A DNA stretch of 64,000 bases from Allopusillimonas ginsengisoli (GTDB lineage: Bacteria > Pseudomonadota > Gammaproteobacteria > Burkholderiales > Burkholderiaceae_B): NCBI RefSeq assembly GCF_004153455.1, contig NZ_SDQE01000001.1, positions 62,001 to 126,000 on the forward strand, read 5' to 3'. Positions 17,693-26,221 of this stretch are shown piece by piece (positions within the stretch are counted from its first letter, which is position 1; the number at the start of each line of letters is the position of its first letter). The notes under the pieces were generated by a model, which was given only the letters and a program-made list of their open reading frames with translations, did not search any database and was not told the origin of the DNA. The position numbers and the translations under genes are program-made.

Positions 17693-17880
17693 TATGTAGT
17701 TTCCTCTTTTACAAATAGCATTGCACCCGCTTCCTTGATTGCCCTTTACACGGATGTCTTTTTGTTCACGAGCACGAGGGGCAGAACTGGTAATTTTAGC
17801 GCGCAATCCGCACAGCGCAGCCTGGGCACAAGAATTGCGAGGTAGCGCCTGGAAGACCCACGCCTAACGGAGATGATGCC

Positions 17881-18360
17881 ATGAACAAGTCACAAATACC
17901 TGTTGCTCAGAAAGAAGTATTGAGTATGTTGCTCGATGACCATAAGAAAGTGAAGACGCTTTTCAAACAGTTTGAGGCAGAAAAAACAGCGGCCAAGAAG
18001 GAACAGATCGCTCAAGAAGCCTGTACCAATCTTACGGTGCATGCAGTGCTGGAAGAGGAACTCTTCTATCCCTTTCTGCGTCAACAAAACCCCGAGGTAT
18101 TTCACGACCTTCTGAATGAGGCGTTGGTTGAGCATGCCGGCGCAAAGGAACTCATCGCACAGATCGAGTCCATGAGCATGAAGGATGATCTCTACGAGGC
18201 CAAGGTCACCGTGCTGAGCGAGTATGTCGCGCATCACGTCACCGAAGAAGAGGATGAGCTGTTCCCCAAGGTAATCGCCCAGAAGGTCGATTTACGTGAC
18301 ATTTCGACGGCGCTCACGGAACGCAAGGACCAGCTTCAGAAAACGCCAGTACCCGCCTGA
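17881..18360 (+). CDS. hemerythrin HHE domain protein
   Basis: A 159-residue protein. A four-helix hemerythrin fold is shown by the spaced ligands His in LLDDHKKVK (about 21), His and Glu in TVHAVLEEELFYPFL (about 53-58), His in VEHAGAKEL (about 84) and HHVTEEEDELFP (about 119-127). Such proteins bind a di-iron centre that senses or scavenges oxygen or nitric oxide. It has no neighbour in the same transcription unit. Confidence 0.88.
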   Translation: MNKSQIPVAQKEVLSMLLDDHKKVKTLFKQFEAEKTAAKKEQIAQEACTNLTVHAVLEEELFYPFLRQQNPEVFHDLLNEALVEHAGAKELIAQIESMSMKDDLYEAKVTVLSEYVAHHVTEEEDELFPKVIAQKVDLRDISTALTERKDQLQKTPVPA

Positions 18361-18590
18361 TGCAAGCCGCCATTCAGCCGAAGCGCCTTCCCCCAGGGTG
18401 TGCCCTTTCCGGCCTACCGGTACGCTTATACCCAGGCATGCCTCGTTAAAACAGTGCAATCGCACTGCCAGTACTAGTCCCGATGATTCTAGTCTGCAGG
18501 ACTCGTCGCCGGTACATTGAATCCACAGCCCGAATCCAGAATTTTTCTTCTTGACGGCTGCACTATAAAACTGTGTTTCTAGGAGCGTTT

Positions 18591-18965
18591 ATGAACACAA
18601 CAAAGAAAGCCGCGTATGCTTGTGCAATGGCGTTGGCTGCCACGGTGTTTTTTCCTGTTGCCGCTCAGGCCGACAACCAGGTCATGACACCTGACCAAAT
18701 CAGCGCGCGCCACGATGCCGACATGAAACATTGCAAAGCGCTTAAAGGCAATGACCGCGATGTCTGCGAAAAGGAAGCCGACGCCAAGCGCGATTCTGCC
18801 AAGGCTAACGCCAAAGCAGGCAAGGAAACAGCCGAAGCCAAGCAGGAAGCCACGGAGGAAAAACGTGACGCCAACTACGATGTCGCGAAGGAAAAATGCG
18901 ATGCTTTGTCGGGCGATGCAAAAGACCAATGCATCGCTTCCGCCAAAACAAAATACAACCAGTAA
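18591..18965 (+). CDS. exported small protein with repeated Cys-x9-Cys units
   Basis: A 124-residue protein with a Sec signal peptide (residues 1-27, cleavage near AQA-D). The mature part has two copies of a unit like HCKALKGNDRDVCEKEA and KCDALSGDAKDQCIASA, separated by a highly charged Ala/Lys/Glu helix. The two Cys pairs probably form disulfides in the periplasm. Similar Cys-pair proteins are common in Burkholderiales, but no function is established. The start at 18591 has AGGAG 7 bases upstream. Confidence 0.75.
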   Translation: MNTTKKAAYACAMALAATVFFPVAAQADNQVMTPDQISARHDADMKHCKALKGNDRDVCEKEADAKRDSAKANAKAGKETAEAKQEATEEKRDANYDVAKEKCDALSGDAKDQCIASAKTKYNQ

Positions 18966-19005
18966 GTCGTTGTCGCCACATCATTGAAAATTGAAAGGAC
19001 AAGCC

Positions 19006-19194
19006 ATGCAAGAGAATCAGAAGCCCAACGTCCCGCCAGCACAGCCTGGCACACCGAATCAACAACAGCCGGGGCGAGATCAGCAGAGCCCGCCAGACAC
19101 GAACCTGCCTGTGCAGCCAGGAACAGACCGCGATAGAGGTTCAGATAAAAAGGATCAGCCCTCCCGGCAGCAGGACCCGGTCAACCCTAAATAG
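19006..19194 (+). CDS. small Pro/Gln-rich disordered protein
   Basis: A 62-residue hydrophilic protein rich in Pro, Gln and Asp with no hydrophobic core, no signal peptide and no cysteine. GAAAGGACAAGCC gives a convincing ribosome-binding site at 19006, the main argument that it is translated. It follows the Cys-pair exported protein by 40 bases on the same strand and may share its transcript. Function unknown; the composition recalls stress-induced hydrophilins. Confidence 0.5.
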   Translation: MQENQKPNVPPAQPGTPNQQQPGRDQQSPPDTNLPVQPGTDRDRGSDKKDQPSRQQDPVNPK

Positions 19195-19266
19195 GCCGAT
19201 ACTTTCTCGTCCATGCCGACTTGCGGCAACTTGGGATACTCCTGAGTCGCTGGAAGGGGCGGCTTA

Positions 19267-19304
19267 ACAGAAACGCCCTATGAGCTATGCAGTTCATAGG
19301 GCGT
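19267..19304. terminator. hairpin downstream of the small Pro/Gln-rich gene
   Basis: AACGCCCTATGA and TCATAGGGCGTT form a 12-bp perfect stem with a 10-base loop. The following bases are not U-rich, so it is a hairpin that may terminate or stabilise the mRNA end. Confidence 0.45.
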
Positions 19305-19434
19305 TCGCCGCGCTATCCGCTGCCACCTTGTGTTCACTCACAGCAGCGGAAGTGACGCAGCGCAATGGAAACCCCGCTTCAGAGGAGTAGCCTCGAAAGT
19401 TCCGGTTAGCATAGTTTTCCGAAAGGAGCGGGGC

Positions 19435-19674
19435 ATGAATGCAAATGAAGAATTCGCGATGGAAACGTTGCAAGCGATGCAAGAATTATCTGTCGATATT
19501 GCAGCGCACCATCTGTTGATTTGTGCGCTCTGCGCGACCATATTTGAGTCAGCCCCGGAGTTGCGCGAGAAGGTGCAGTCGCGGTTAGGTGAGTATGTTG
19601 ATCATCCGGACAGTAACGGCTTCTGCGTTGAGGCTGTTCGCAGGGCGCAGGCGGTTGTTGGTGAGCCGCAATAG
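19435..19674 (+). CDS. hypothetical protein, 79 residues
   Basis: A small mostly helical protein with an HHLLICALCATIF segment and three cysteines. It is not long enough for a clear membrane protein. The start at 19435 is set by GAAAGGAGCGGGGC immediately upstream. It is not recognised as a member of a known family. It precedes the secreted nuclease gene by 30 bases. Confidence 0.55.
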   Translation: MNANEEFAMETLQAMQELSVDIAAHHLLICALCATIFESAPELREKVQSRLGEYVDHPDSNGFCVEAVRRAQAVVGEPQ

Positions 19675-19704
19675 CTCATTGCTCGTGGCCTACAATGACG
19701 GCGC

Positions 19705-20610
19705 ATGAGAAAAAAAAGACTCAACCCAAAAAAACGCACATCGAGATCCAAAGCTAGGAAACAAGTCAGTCGCCTCAGGCGGTTCCTCAGCGCATTGACT
19801 GTCTCGGCCGTCGCGACGTTCAGTATCGTCAGCTACGCGCTGAATCCGCAATTACGCGATCAATTTTCGCTGGACCTCATACTCTCCCGGCTGGATCTAC
19901 CCCGCCAGGAGCAGGCAGCGCCACGGGTGGTGGACAGCGGCGCTCGGGTACAGACGCGGTTCGTCGACTGTCCACAGTTTTTTCCTGACGGGAAGCCTCC
20001 CCTCATTCCGCCCGGCCCAGCCCTGCGTGAGCTGTGCTTTTCGTCTTTTGCCATTCTGCACAGCGGCAAGACCAAAACGCCTGTATTTGTCGCCCAACGC
20101 CTGAACCGCCAAATATTGACCCGGACCCGCAGCGTACAGCGCACAGACAGGTTTTATACAGAGGCGCGCCTGCCTTCCAGCGAACGCGCCGAGTTGGCTG
20201 ATTACCGCGGCTCTGGCTATTCGCGTGGACACATGGCACCGGCCGGTGACATGCACAACCCCGAGGCAATGGCCCAAAGCTTCTCCTTGGCCAACATGGT
20301 GCCGCAGAATCAGACTCACAACGCCGGCGCCTGGAACCGCATCGAGAACGACACGCGAAAGTATGTGATGCGCGCCAAAGGGGATGTTTATGTTTTTACC
20401 GGACCGGTGTATGCATCCGGGCCAAAGACGATTGGACCGGGACGGGTAGCGGTGCCCACGCATCTGTACAAGCTTGTTTACGATGCCACCACCGGCCGCG
20501 CCTGGGCGCACTGGCAAGCAAACAGCGCTGACACACGGCCCGGGCCGCCGCTCAGCTACGAGGAGTTCGCACGGCGAACAGGGCTACGGTTGTTATCCTC
20601 GTACCGATGA
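19705..20610 (+). CDS. DNA/RNA non-specific endonuclease (NucA family), exported or membrane-anchored
   Basis: A 301-residue protein. A strongly basic N-terminus and one hydrophobic segment (LSALTVSAVATFSIVSYAL, about 28-46) act as a signal anchor. The nuclease domain has the DRGH-type motif as SRGHMAPAGDM (about 173-183) with the catalytic His, and the Mg-binding Asn in NMVPQNQTHNAGAWNRIE. This beta-beta-alpha-metal fold cuts both DNA and RNA. The periplasmic location could serve nutrient scavenging or defence. No immunity gene is visible next to it. Confidence 0.85.
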   Translation: MRKKRLNPKKRTSRSKARKQVSRLRRFLSALTVSAVATFSIVSYALNPQLRDQFSLDLILSRLDLPRQEQAAPRVVDSGARVQTRFVDCPQFFPDGKPPLIPPGPALRELCFSSFAILHSGKTKTPVFVAQRLNRQILTRTRSVQRTDRFYTEARLPSSERAELADYRGSGYSRGHMAPAGDMHNPEAMAQSFSLANMVPQNQTHNAGAWNRIENDTRKYVMRAKGDVYVFTGPVYASGPKTIGPGRVAVPTHLYKLVYDATTGRAWAHWQANSADTRPGPPLSYEEFARRTGLRLLSSYR

Positions 20611-20658
20611 GCCCCGAGATTGCACAAGCGCTCGGTGGCTCACGTTCGCCCCGCGGAT

Positions 20659-21513
20659 TCACGCAAGCGTGGGTTCTAAGGTGTGAGCAAGAAAGAAGCG
20701 CAACATCTCGGCACTGGCATCCGGACCGCTACCGTCCGTGTATGAACCGCTTTCATTTCCACCCGCCCAGGCGTGCGGCGCGCCGTGCACGACCCAGTGC
20801 TCCGCATCGATCCCATCGGACGACTGTATTGTCCTGAGCGTTGATCGACGCCCGTCAGCCTGGTCTACAGTCTCTTCCGACACTGTAGCATTCATGTCTT
20901 CAAACTCGTGGAGAAGCTCCCAACCGTTCGAGGGATGAACAGTCATATCCAAATCTCCATGAAAAACGATCATAGGACGCTTAGGAGCATGTGTGGAAAT
21001 GGCTGACAGCCCCCGCGGCGCACCGATGCCAATCTTCATGGCGCCCAGCGCGGACAACACGCCGGATGCACGTTGATAGGGTAAACCGGAATGAACACCG
21101 GCAGCAGCGTATATGTCCGGGTAAGTGTGAACCATGACCGCTGCCATTGCGCCCCCAGCCGATAGCCCCGCCACGTACACGCGGGCCGCATCGACGTTGA
21201 AGTTGGCAATGATTTCCAGCGTAATTCCTGCGATGATAGCGGGCTCGCCAAAATCACGCTGCTGATGTTGGGGCTGGTACCAATTCCAGCATTTCCCGCG
21301 ACTCGCACGGCGCGGCTGAATTGGATAAGCCACAAGGCAGTCGTTCTGTTCGGCCAGCACATTCATCCCTGTACCGAGGGCAAAATCCGCTGCATCCTGT
21401 TTGCAACCATGCAACATTATTATCAAAGGCAGAGGCTGATCGCCATATCGCTTCGGTACGAAAAGCTTGTAGTTCCTTTCGCCTTGCGCGTTTGCGTATC
21501 GATAGCGCTTCAA
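20659..21513 (-). CDS. PHB-depolymerase family esterase (short form, TTG start)
   Basis: About 284 residues of an alpha/beta hydrolase. LHGC with the oxyanion hole at about 34-37, the nucleophile in GLSAGGAM (about 122-129), and His near the C-terminus in WVVHGAPHAWAGG. Related esterases hydrolyse polyhydroxybutyrate or feruloyl esters. The frame has no ATG before the core; translation would start at TTG 21513, which overlaps the TGA of an upstream 40-codon frame. Family members normally have a longer N-terminus, so the 5' end is probably frameshifted. Confidence 0.75.
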   Translation of the reverse strand: MKRYRYANAQGERNYKLFVPKRYGDQPLPLIIMLHGCKQDAADFALGTGMNVLAEQNDCLVAYPIQPRRASRGKCWNWYQPQHQQRDFGEPAIIAGITLEIIANFNVDAARVYVAGLSAGGAMAAVMVHTYPDIYAAAGVHSGLPYQRASGVLSALGAMKIGIGAPRGLSAISTHAPKRPMIVFHGDLDMTVHPSNGWELLHEFEDMNATVSEETVDQADGRRSTLRTIQSSDGIDAEHWVVHGAPHAWAGGNESGSYTDGSGPDASAEMLRFFLAHTLEPTLA

Positions 21514-21632
21514 CGCTTGCTACTTTTCAGGCGTTGCGGCAGCTGCTTGTCGTGCACTCCTTTGGCCGTTGAAGCTGCTTGCAAGGAGGCCGATAGCGGA
21601 TGCTCGCGCAGTGTGGCGTCGTTCATATTCAT
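21510..21632 (-). pseudogene. out-of-frame 5' segment of the PHB-depolymerase-like esterase gene
   Basis: A 40-codon frame starting MNMNDATLREHPLSA ends in TGA that overlaps the TTG start of the esterase (TTGA). It is placed where the missing N-terminal region of the esterase should be. Either one insertion or deletion has split the gene, or the two frames are translationally coupled. A sequencing error in this run is also possible. Confidence 0.45.
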
Positions 21633-21700
21633 GATGTACCTGTTCAGTTAAGTTAGTGAGCGCCGCCACGCTGCGTTCGCGTAGCATGACGCACATGATG

Positions 21701-21958
21701 TCACGGGATCTGCGCTACCGGTATTGCAGTCGTCAGTTCCCCATCAATGTAGGTTTTGGCTTGTATCAGCGCATCTTCAGAAGCCGATTCAAAATCAAAA
21801 TGGATTTCGATTTCGGGAGCCAATTTGTCCCATCGTCTGGCTGTCGACGTCGGCGCGTCGTCTGTTATTTGAATGCCTGCAAGATATAAACCTCGATCCT
21901 CTTGCTTGGTTAGCCGTATCCAGTTGCCCCTATATTCGGTATCGGTCAGTGCAGACAT
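21701..21958 (-). CDS. hypothetical protein, 85 residues
   Basis: A small soluble protein, acidic in its second half (KLAPEIEIHFDFESASEDAL), without recognised motifs, signal peptide or membrane segment. AAGGAACACGT supplies a good ribosome-binding site for the ATG at 21958. It is probably monocistronic. Confidence 0.5.
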   Translation of the reverse strand: MSALTDTEYRGNWIRLTKQEDRGLYLAGIQITDDAPTSTARRWDKLAPEIEIHFDFESASEDALIQAKTYIDGELTTAIPVAQIP

Positions 21959-22265
21959 ACGTGTTCCTTGAGGGTGGATCAGAGAACCATCCTACGCCGA
22001 ATAAGTACTTTTACCTAATTTCACTCCCGGAAGGCTGATCTGTCATGAGGGAAAAGCGTTATTTCGCGGCGATGCAGTTCACCGTGGTCGCCGCCTTCAA
22101 CTTATCCCCAGAACCTGTGAATAACCCTAGGGACAATTCAATGACAGATCACGAAAACGCAATGAACTCGCCTGCCCAGGGTTCCGTGGACGAATCTTCG
22201 GCACCTTCTGACGGGCAACGCTTTTTAAGCCAGGTCATGCTCGCTTTGCGCCGATGCCCCACCCC

Positions 22266-22287
22266 ACCCGCTTCGGCGGGTTTAATC
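22266..22287 (+). terminator. intrinsic terminator
   Basis: ACCCGC-TTCG-GCGGGT hairpin followed by TTAATCTT on the plus strand. The preceding 55-codon frame (22141-22308) is not convincing as a gene, because the hairpin lies inside its 3' part. Confidence 0.5.
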
Positions 22288-22345
22288 TTGAATGTTCGGG
22301 CGCGCTAGTTGCTGTACAGAAGCTCCACACCACAAGGAGCATGTT

Positions 22346-22513
22346 ATGACACAGGCAAAACCCGAGCCAGGCCAGACCAGTACGCCCATCGACATCAAAG
22401 ACGACAAACGAACCGAGCGGGAAAAGGACCCTCGCGCCGAGCTGGGCCTGACGTCGCCAATTAAAGACGCCGACGATAAAAGCAAAAGCAAAGAGTCCCG
22501 CAACGACCAGTAA
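22346..22513 (+). CDS. small charged hydrophilic protein, 55 residues
   Basis: A very polar protein rich in Lys, Asp, Glu and Pro (MTQAKPEPGQTSTPIDIKDD and onward), probably disordered. CAAGGAGCATGTT gives a strong ribosome-binding site. It resembles in composition the small protein at 19006-19194. Function unknown. Confidence 0.5.
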   Translation: MTQAKPEPGQTSTPIDIKDDKRTEREKDPRAELGLTSPIKDADDKSKSKESRNDQ

Positions 22514-22532
22514 GGTAGCTGTTGACGAGGTG

Positions 22533-23003
22533 TTATTTTTTATCTATCCGCCCAAGCACCGAAAGCACAAATAAGGCCACCAAGGTACTTGCCACCGCCG
22601 TCGCTTCGCGGCCATAGCCCGCCGAAATGCCGACAGCGGCGGCAACCCATATGCTTGCCGCAGTCGTCAGGCCTTTTACTTCCTGATTCTTTTCCTGTTT
22701 CAGGATCGCACCGGCGCCAAGAAAGCCGATCCCTGCGATGATGCCTTGCATTACACGACTTACTTCCGCTGCCTGCATGCCGCTGGCAACGGGAACTAAC
22801 ACAAACAGGGCAGCGCCAAGCGACACAAGCATATGGGTGCGCAAGCCGGCGTCTTTTCCTTGACGCTCACGCTCATAGCCGATCGCAGCGCCCAGCACGA
22901 CAGCAAGCGTCAAGCGAAGGACAATGATCGTCGCTTCGCTGATGTCCGCGATGTCAGAAAACTCGCTCACAACAGTTTGCCAAATACTTGCTAGTGCTGA
23001 CAT
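22533..23003 (-). CDS. MgtC/SapB family membrane protein
   Basis: A 156-residue protein with four to five hydrophobic segments and the family core AAIGYERERQGKDAGLRTHMLVSLGAALF plus GIIAGIGFLGAGAI. MgtC-type proteins modulate Mg transport or ATP synthase under Mg limitation in pathogens; many homologues are of unknown role. It has the N-terminal membrane domain only, without the C-terminal ACT-like extension of MgtC. The start at 23003 follows GAGGTGTGGTCA. Confidence 0.82.
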   Translation of the reverse strand: MSALASIWQTVVSEFSDIADISEATIIVLRLTLAVVLGAAIGYERERQGKDAGLRTHMLVSLGAALFVLVPVASGMQAAEVSRVMQGIIAGIGFLGAGAILKQEKNQEVKGLTTAASIWVAAAVGISAGYGREATAVASTLVALFVLSVLGRIDKK

Positions 23004-23076
23004 TGACCACACCTCGGATTTCGGTTTTAAACCGCAAAGCAAGTGGCGTTCCCGTCTCAAACAAGTTAAGGCGCCG

Positions 23077-23292
23077 CTATGCTCTCCACACAAGGTTATC
23101 GCGCTCGTCCTTGCTGGTGAGGCATTCCCCGCATTCTGACCAAGCAAGTTCTCGCTTGATTGCTCTGTGCTCCTTGCGCTCGTAGACATGGCCCCGAAAC
23201 ATCATTCCATATGCCGGATGCGTCTCACAGGACGTCAAGAATGCCACATGGCCTGCTTTTGTCACATACAGATCTATTTTGGTCACTCGCAT
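23077..23292 (-). CDS. hypothetical protein, 71 residues
   Basis: A small basic protein with four cysteines, two in SECGECLTSKDER and others spread, and no recognised fold. AAAAAGGAATAAGTAAAT places a ribosome-binding site before the ATG at 23292. It precedes the MgtC-like gene on the same strand by about 70 bases. Confidence 0.45.
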   Translation of the reverse strand: MRVTKIDLYVTKAGHVAFLTSCETHPAYGMMFRGHVYERKEHRAIKRELAWSECGECLTSKDERDNLVWRA

Positions 23293-23369
23293 ATTTACTT
23301 ATTCCTTTTTGTAATAATTAAATAGCTCATGGTCATAATAAAACATTTTGTGCAACGCAGCAAATATTG

Positions 23370-23600
23370 AGTCTGATGTGATCGACATCGAAAGGAGGGA
23401 GCACATTCGCGCCTTGGCGCGGTCGGGAATTCACTGACCCACCGAGGAAGCGGCCCGGCGGCTGGCGCGCTCGAAGCGCCAGGCGGACTGTGCCATGCAG
23501 GTCCTCAAACGTCCCCGCGGCAGAAGATCTGGCTACCAACCCCGAACGGCTCAAGGAACTGCGGCAACAATGCAGGACAGATCGCCCTGTTGGTCACTTC
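23370..23600 (+). pseudogene. possible decayed transposase N-terminus
   Basis: On the plus strand the region reads, with in-frame stops, peptides resembling VIDIERREHIRALARSGIH then PTEEAARRLARSKRQ, the helix-turn-helix start of IS21-type (IstA) proteins. No inverted repeats, catalytic domain or full frame remain. The rest of the 23,293-23,616 gap shows no other gene. Confidence 0.25.
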
Positions 23601-23616
23601 GATGTAATCTTGGGTC

Positions 23617-24426
23617 ATGGCAAAGGGACAGTTCAGGATAGCTCGATGCGAAATGAAGGGCGTGGAGGCGGTAGCCGCCGACACCGCTCATGCATTCGGT
23701 CGCCACACGCATGACCAATACGGCATGGGCGTCATCCTGCGCGGTGCGCAGAAATCCTTGAGCGGACGCGGAACTGTCGAGGCGAAGGCAGGAGACATCA
23801 TTACCGTCAATCCTGGAGAAGTCCATGACGGCACGCCACTTGGCGAGAGTGGCCGCGAATGGCAGATGCTGTACTTTGATCCAGCGACGCTGGCCGACGC
23901 GATCGAAGACTTGACGGGAGGTGCCACCGGCAATGCAGAGCTTGCGCACCCAGCGATGTGCGATCCGGTGTCCGCGGCCCGTTTCGTCTCGCTTTTTCGT
24001 GCCGTCACCGATCCGCAAGGTGGGTACAGCGAGCTCGAAGCGCACGAGAATCTTCTGCTGCTCTTGGCTCGGCTGATCGACACGGACCATCGAAGGCAGG
24101 TACACGGAGCACCCAAAGGCATCGAACTGGCCCGCACTCGCATCGACGACGACCCATCGCCACCGATTTCACTGCATGAACTGGCCGCGATCAGTGGCAT
24201 CAGCCAGTTTCAACTCGTCCGGGGCTTCTCGAAGGTCACGGGCATGACGCCACACGCCTACCTGATGCAGCGCAGGCTCCAGAAAGCGCGCAGACTGATT
24301 GCCGCAGGGGTGGCTCTTGCCGATGCGGCACTGGCGTCCGGTTTCGCGGACCAGAGCCACATGACCCGGCTTTTCGTCCGCACCTACGGTATGTCACCAG
24401 GACTATACGCCGCAGCGATGAACTGA
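23617..24426 (+). CDS. AraC family regulator with cupin sensor domain
   Basis: A 269-residue regulator. The N-terminal half is an AraC-type cupin domain (HTHDQYGMGVILRGAQ). The C-terminal half has the two helix-turn-helix units (ISLHELAAISGISQFQLVRGFSKVTGMTPHAYL and the second unit to GMSPGLYAAAMN, each quoted in part). It heads a set with a B3/4-domain protein and a LysE-type exporter in the same direction, a partnership seen in many proteobacteria, so it probably controls them. Confidence 0.87.
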   Translation: MAKGQFRIARCEMKGVEAVAADTAHAFGRHTHDQYGMGVILRGAQKSLSGRGTVEAKAGDIITVNPGEVHDGTPLGESGREWQMLYFDPATLADAIEDLTGGATGNAELAHPAMCDPVSAARFVSLFRAVTDPQGGYSELEAHENLLLLLARLIDTDHRRQVHGAPKGIELARTRIDDDPSPPISLHELAAISGISQFQLVRGFSKVTGMTPHAYLMQRRLQKARRLIAAGVALADAALASGFADQSHMTRLFVRTYGMSPGLYAAAMN

Positions 24427-24502
24427 CTGATCTGCAATTTCGTTCAAGACGGGACGAAAGTGCATCGTGCATAGTGGTTCAAAGTATGAGCGAGCCACTA
24501 AC

Positions 24503-25180
24503 ATGCCATTCCCATTCTTCTACGCATCCGACATCCGATCCCGCTTTCCGCAGCTTCGCTCCGGTGCTCTTCTCCTGGAAGGTATCGATGCCAACGCGGA
24601 CGCCACTCCCGAAATCTCAAGATTCAAGCGCATCGTCGATCAGCGCCTTGCCGGCGGCAGCGAAACAGAATTTGCCGAGATTCAGGCATGGCGTCGCACT
24701 TTCTCCGCCATGGGGATCAAGCCAACGCGGTACCGCTGCGCCTCCGAAGCTCTGCTGCGGCGCTATCGCAAGGAAGGGGCGCTGCCAGCACTGCATCCGC
24801 TGATCGACCTTTGCAATGCGGCATCGCTTGCTTCTGCCATTCCCATTGCGGTGTTCGATACGAGCACGATCACAGGCGCGTTGACCGTGAGGCTCGCGTA
24901 TGGTGATGAAGTCTACGAAACCTTCTCGGGAGAAACCGAGCATCCCGACCCCGGAGAAATCATTTTCGCAGATGAGGCCGGCCGTGCGCATGCGCGTCGA
25001 TGGACAAACCGCCAGAGCGGCTTATCCGCCATCCGTTCCAGCACCGATCGCGCGCTGATCGTCGCAGAAGCCCTGCACGAAACAGCCGAAAGCGATGTGG
25101 CCAAGCTCATATCGCGGCTTGACGAAGCACTAAGAACCATCTGGCCCGCCTGCCTCGTCAAAACCATGGAGCTGCGATGA
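24503..25180 (+). CDS. B3/B4 tRNA-editing-like domain protein
   Basis: A 225-residue soluble protein. The segment EFAEIQAWRRTFSAMGIKPTRYRCASEALLRR with LIDLCNAASLASAIPI (read in pieces) is the signature of the stand-alone B3/B4 domain related to the editing site of phenylalanyl-tRNA synthetase beta. The substrate is unknown but editing of free amino acids or mischarged tRNA is a reasonable inference. It is coupled to the LysE-type exporter by an ATGA overlap, which links it to amino acid efflux. Confidence 0.75.
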   Translation: MPFPFFYASDIRSRFPQLRSGALLLEGIDANADATPEISRFKRIVDQRLAGGSETEFAEIQAWRRTFSAMGIKPTRYRCASEALLRRYRKEGALPALHPLIDLCNAASLASAIPIAVFDTSTITGALTVRLAYGDEVYETFSGETEHPDPGEIIFADEAGRAHARRWTNRQSGLSAIRSSTDRALIVAEALHETAESDVAKLISRLDEALRTIWPACLVKTMELR

Positions 25181-25800
25181 CATTCGAATTTTTCCTCACC
25201 GCGTTAGTGATTGTGGCGTCGCCGGGGACGGGCGCGATCTATACCGTGGCAGCCGGGCTTTCAAAGGGCTCACGCGTCAGCCTTCTGGCTGCCTTCGGCT
25301 GCACACTCGGTATCGTCCCCCACATGCTGGCCGCGATCAGCGGGCTCGCGGCGTTGCTTCACACCAGCGCGGTAGCTTTCCAGATCCTCAAGTACCTGGG
25401 CGTCGCTTATCTGCTCTACATGGCATGGACTATGTTTCGTGATCGCGGCATGTTGAACCTGAATGCTACGGCGAAGGGCAAGAGCGCCAGGCAGGTGATT
25501 GTCTCGGCGATCCTCATCAATTTTCTGAATCCTAAACTCTCCCTCTTCTTCTTCGCCTTCCTGCCTCAATTCGTCAGCGCGAACGAAGAGGTGCCCGTGT
25601 ACCGGATGATGGAGCTAAGCCTGGTGTTCATGGCGATGACTTTCGTGGTCTTTGCCATCTATGGAGCGTTTGCTGCTGCGGTACGCCAGCATGTCTTGTC
25701 CAGCGCTACCGTTCAGACCTGGATGCGCCGCGGATTTGCGGCCGCTTTCGCGGGCATCGCAGCACAACTGGCATTCACCCAGAATGAAGCCTCAATCTAA
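25177..25800 (+). CDS. LysE/RhtB family amino acid exporter
   Basis: A 207-residue protein with six hydrophobic segments. The N-terminal TALVIVASPGTGAIYTVAAGLSKG matches the LysE/RhtB family signature (normally PGP..). It exports amino acids or their homologues from the cytoplasm by exchange with protons. The start codon overlaps the stop of the B3/4 gene, and an intrinsic terminator follows 89 bases downstream. Confidence 0.87.
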   Translation: MTFEFFLTALVIVASPGTGAIYTVAAGLSKGSRVSLLAAFGCTLGIVPHMLAAISGLAALLHTSAVAFQILKYLGVAYLLYMAWTMFRDRGMLNLNATAKGKSARQVIVSAILINFLNPKLSLFFFAFLPQFVSANEEVPVYRMMELSLVFMAMTFVVFAIYGAFAAAVRQHVLSSATVQTWMRRGFAAAFAGIAAQLAFTQNEASI

Positions 25801-25888
25801 TGCGAGGATCACATCCCTATGCCAATCGTCATGGGCATGGTGGCCGGACATCACCTCAGTCGCTTCCCCAGATGGAAGTTTCTCTGCT

Positions 25889-25909
25889 GCCCTGCTCGGG
25901 CGGTTTTTT
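25889..25909 (+). terminator. intrinsic terminator after the LysE-type gene
   Basis: GCCC-TGCTC-GGGC followed by GG and six T residues on the plus strand, just beyond the AraC/B3-4/LysE transcription unit and immediately before the convergent higA stop. Confidence 0.7.
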
Positions 25910-25918
25910 GTTGTCTGC

Positions 25919-26221
25919 TCAGGTCGGCACTGCGTGCGCGGGCTCAACATTAAACTTGCGCGCCGAATGTTCAGCATGCCATAGCTCGTAATCGGCCTGC
26001 ATTTGCATCCACATGATCGCCGTTGGTGCTGCAATCCACTTAGACAGGCATATAGCCAGTTCAGGCGTCACGCCCGAGCGACCATTGATAAAACGCGAAA
26101 ACTGAACGCGCGACACGCCAAGTTGCTCGGCAGCCTGAGTCACCGTCAAGCCAAGCGCAGGAAGAACATCCTCTTTCAGGATGCTGCCCGGATGGGGGGG
26201 ATTGTGCATCTGCATACTCAT
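25919..26221 (-). CDS. higA: HigA family antitoxin (Xre-type)
   Basis: A 100-residue antitoxin. The PHPGSILKEDVLPALGLTVTQAA start and helix-turn-helix AAEQLGVSRVQFSRFINGRSGVTPELA (read in pieces) are the HigA signature. HigA normally binds HigB, a ribosome-dependent mRNA endonuclease encoded just upstream. Here only a HigB C-terminal remnant survives (26226-26246), so the antitoxin is orphaned. The ATGA at 26221 overlaps the stop of a 129-codon frame upstream. Confidence 0.85.
   Translation of the reverse strand: MSMQMHNPPHPGSILKEDVLPALGLTVTQAAEQLGVSRVQFSRFINGRSGVTPELAICLSKWIAAPTAIMWMQMQADYELWHAEHSARKFNVEPAHAVPT

Noticed and set aside
22141-22308. A 55-codon frame starting MTDHENAMNSPAQ
   Set aside because: An intrinsic terminator hairpin lies within its 3' part and no family or coding bias supports it.
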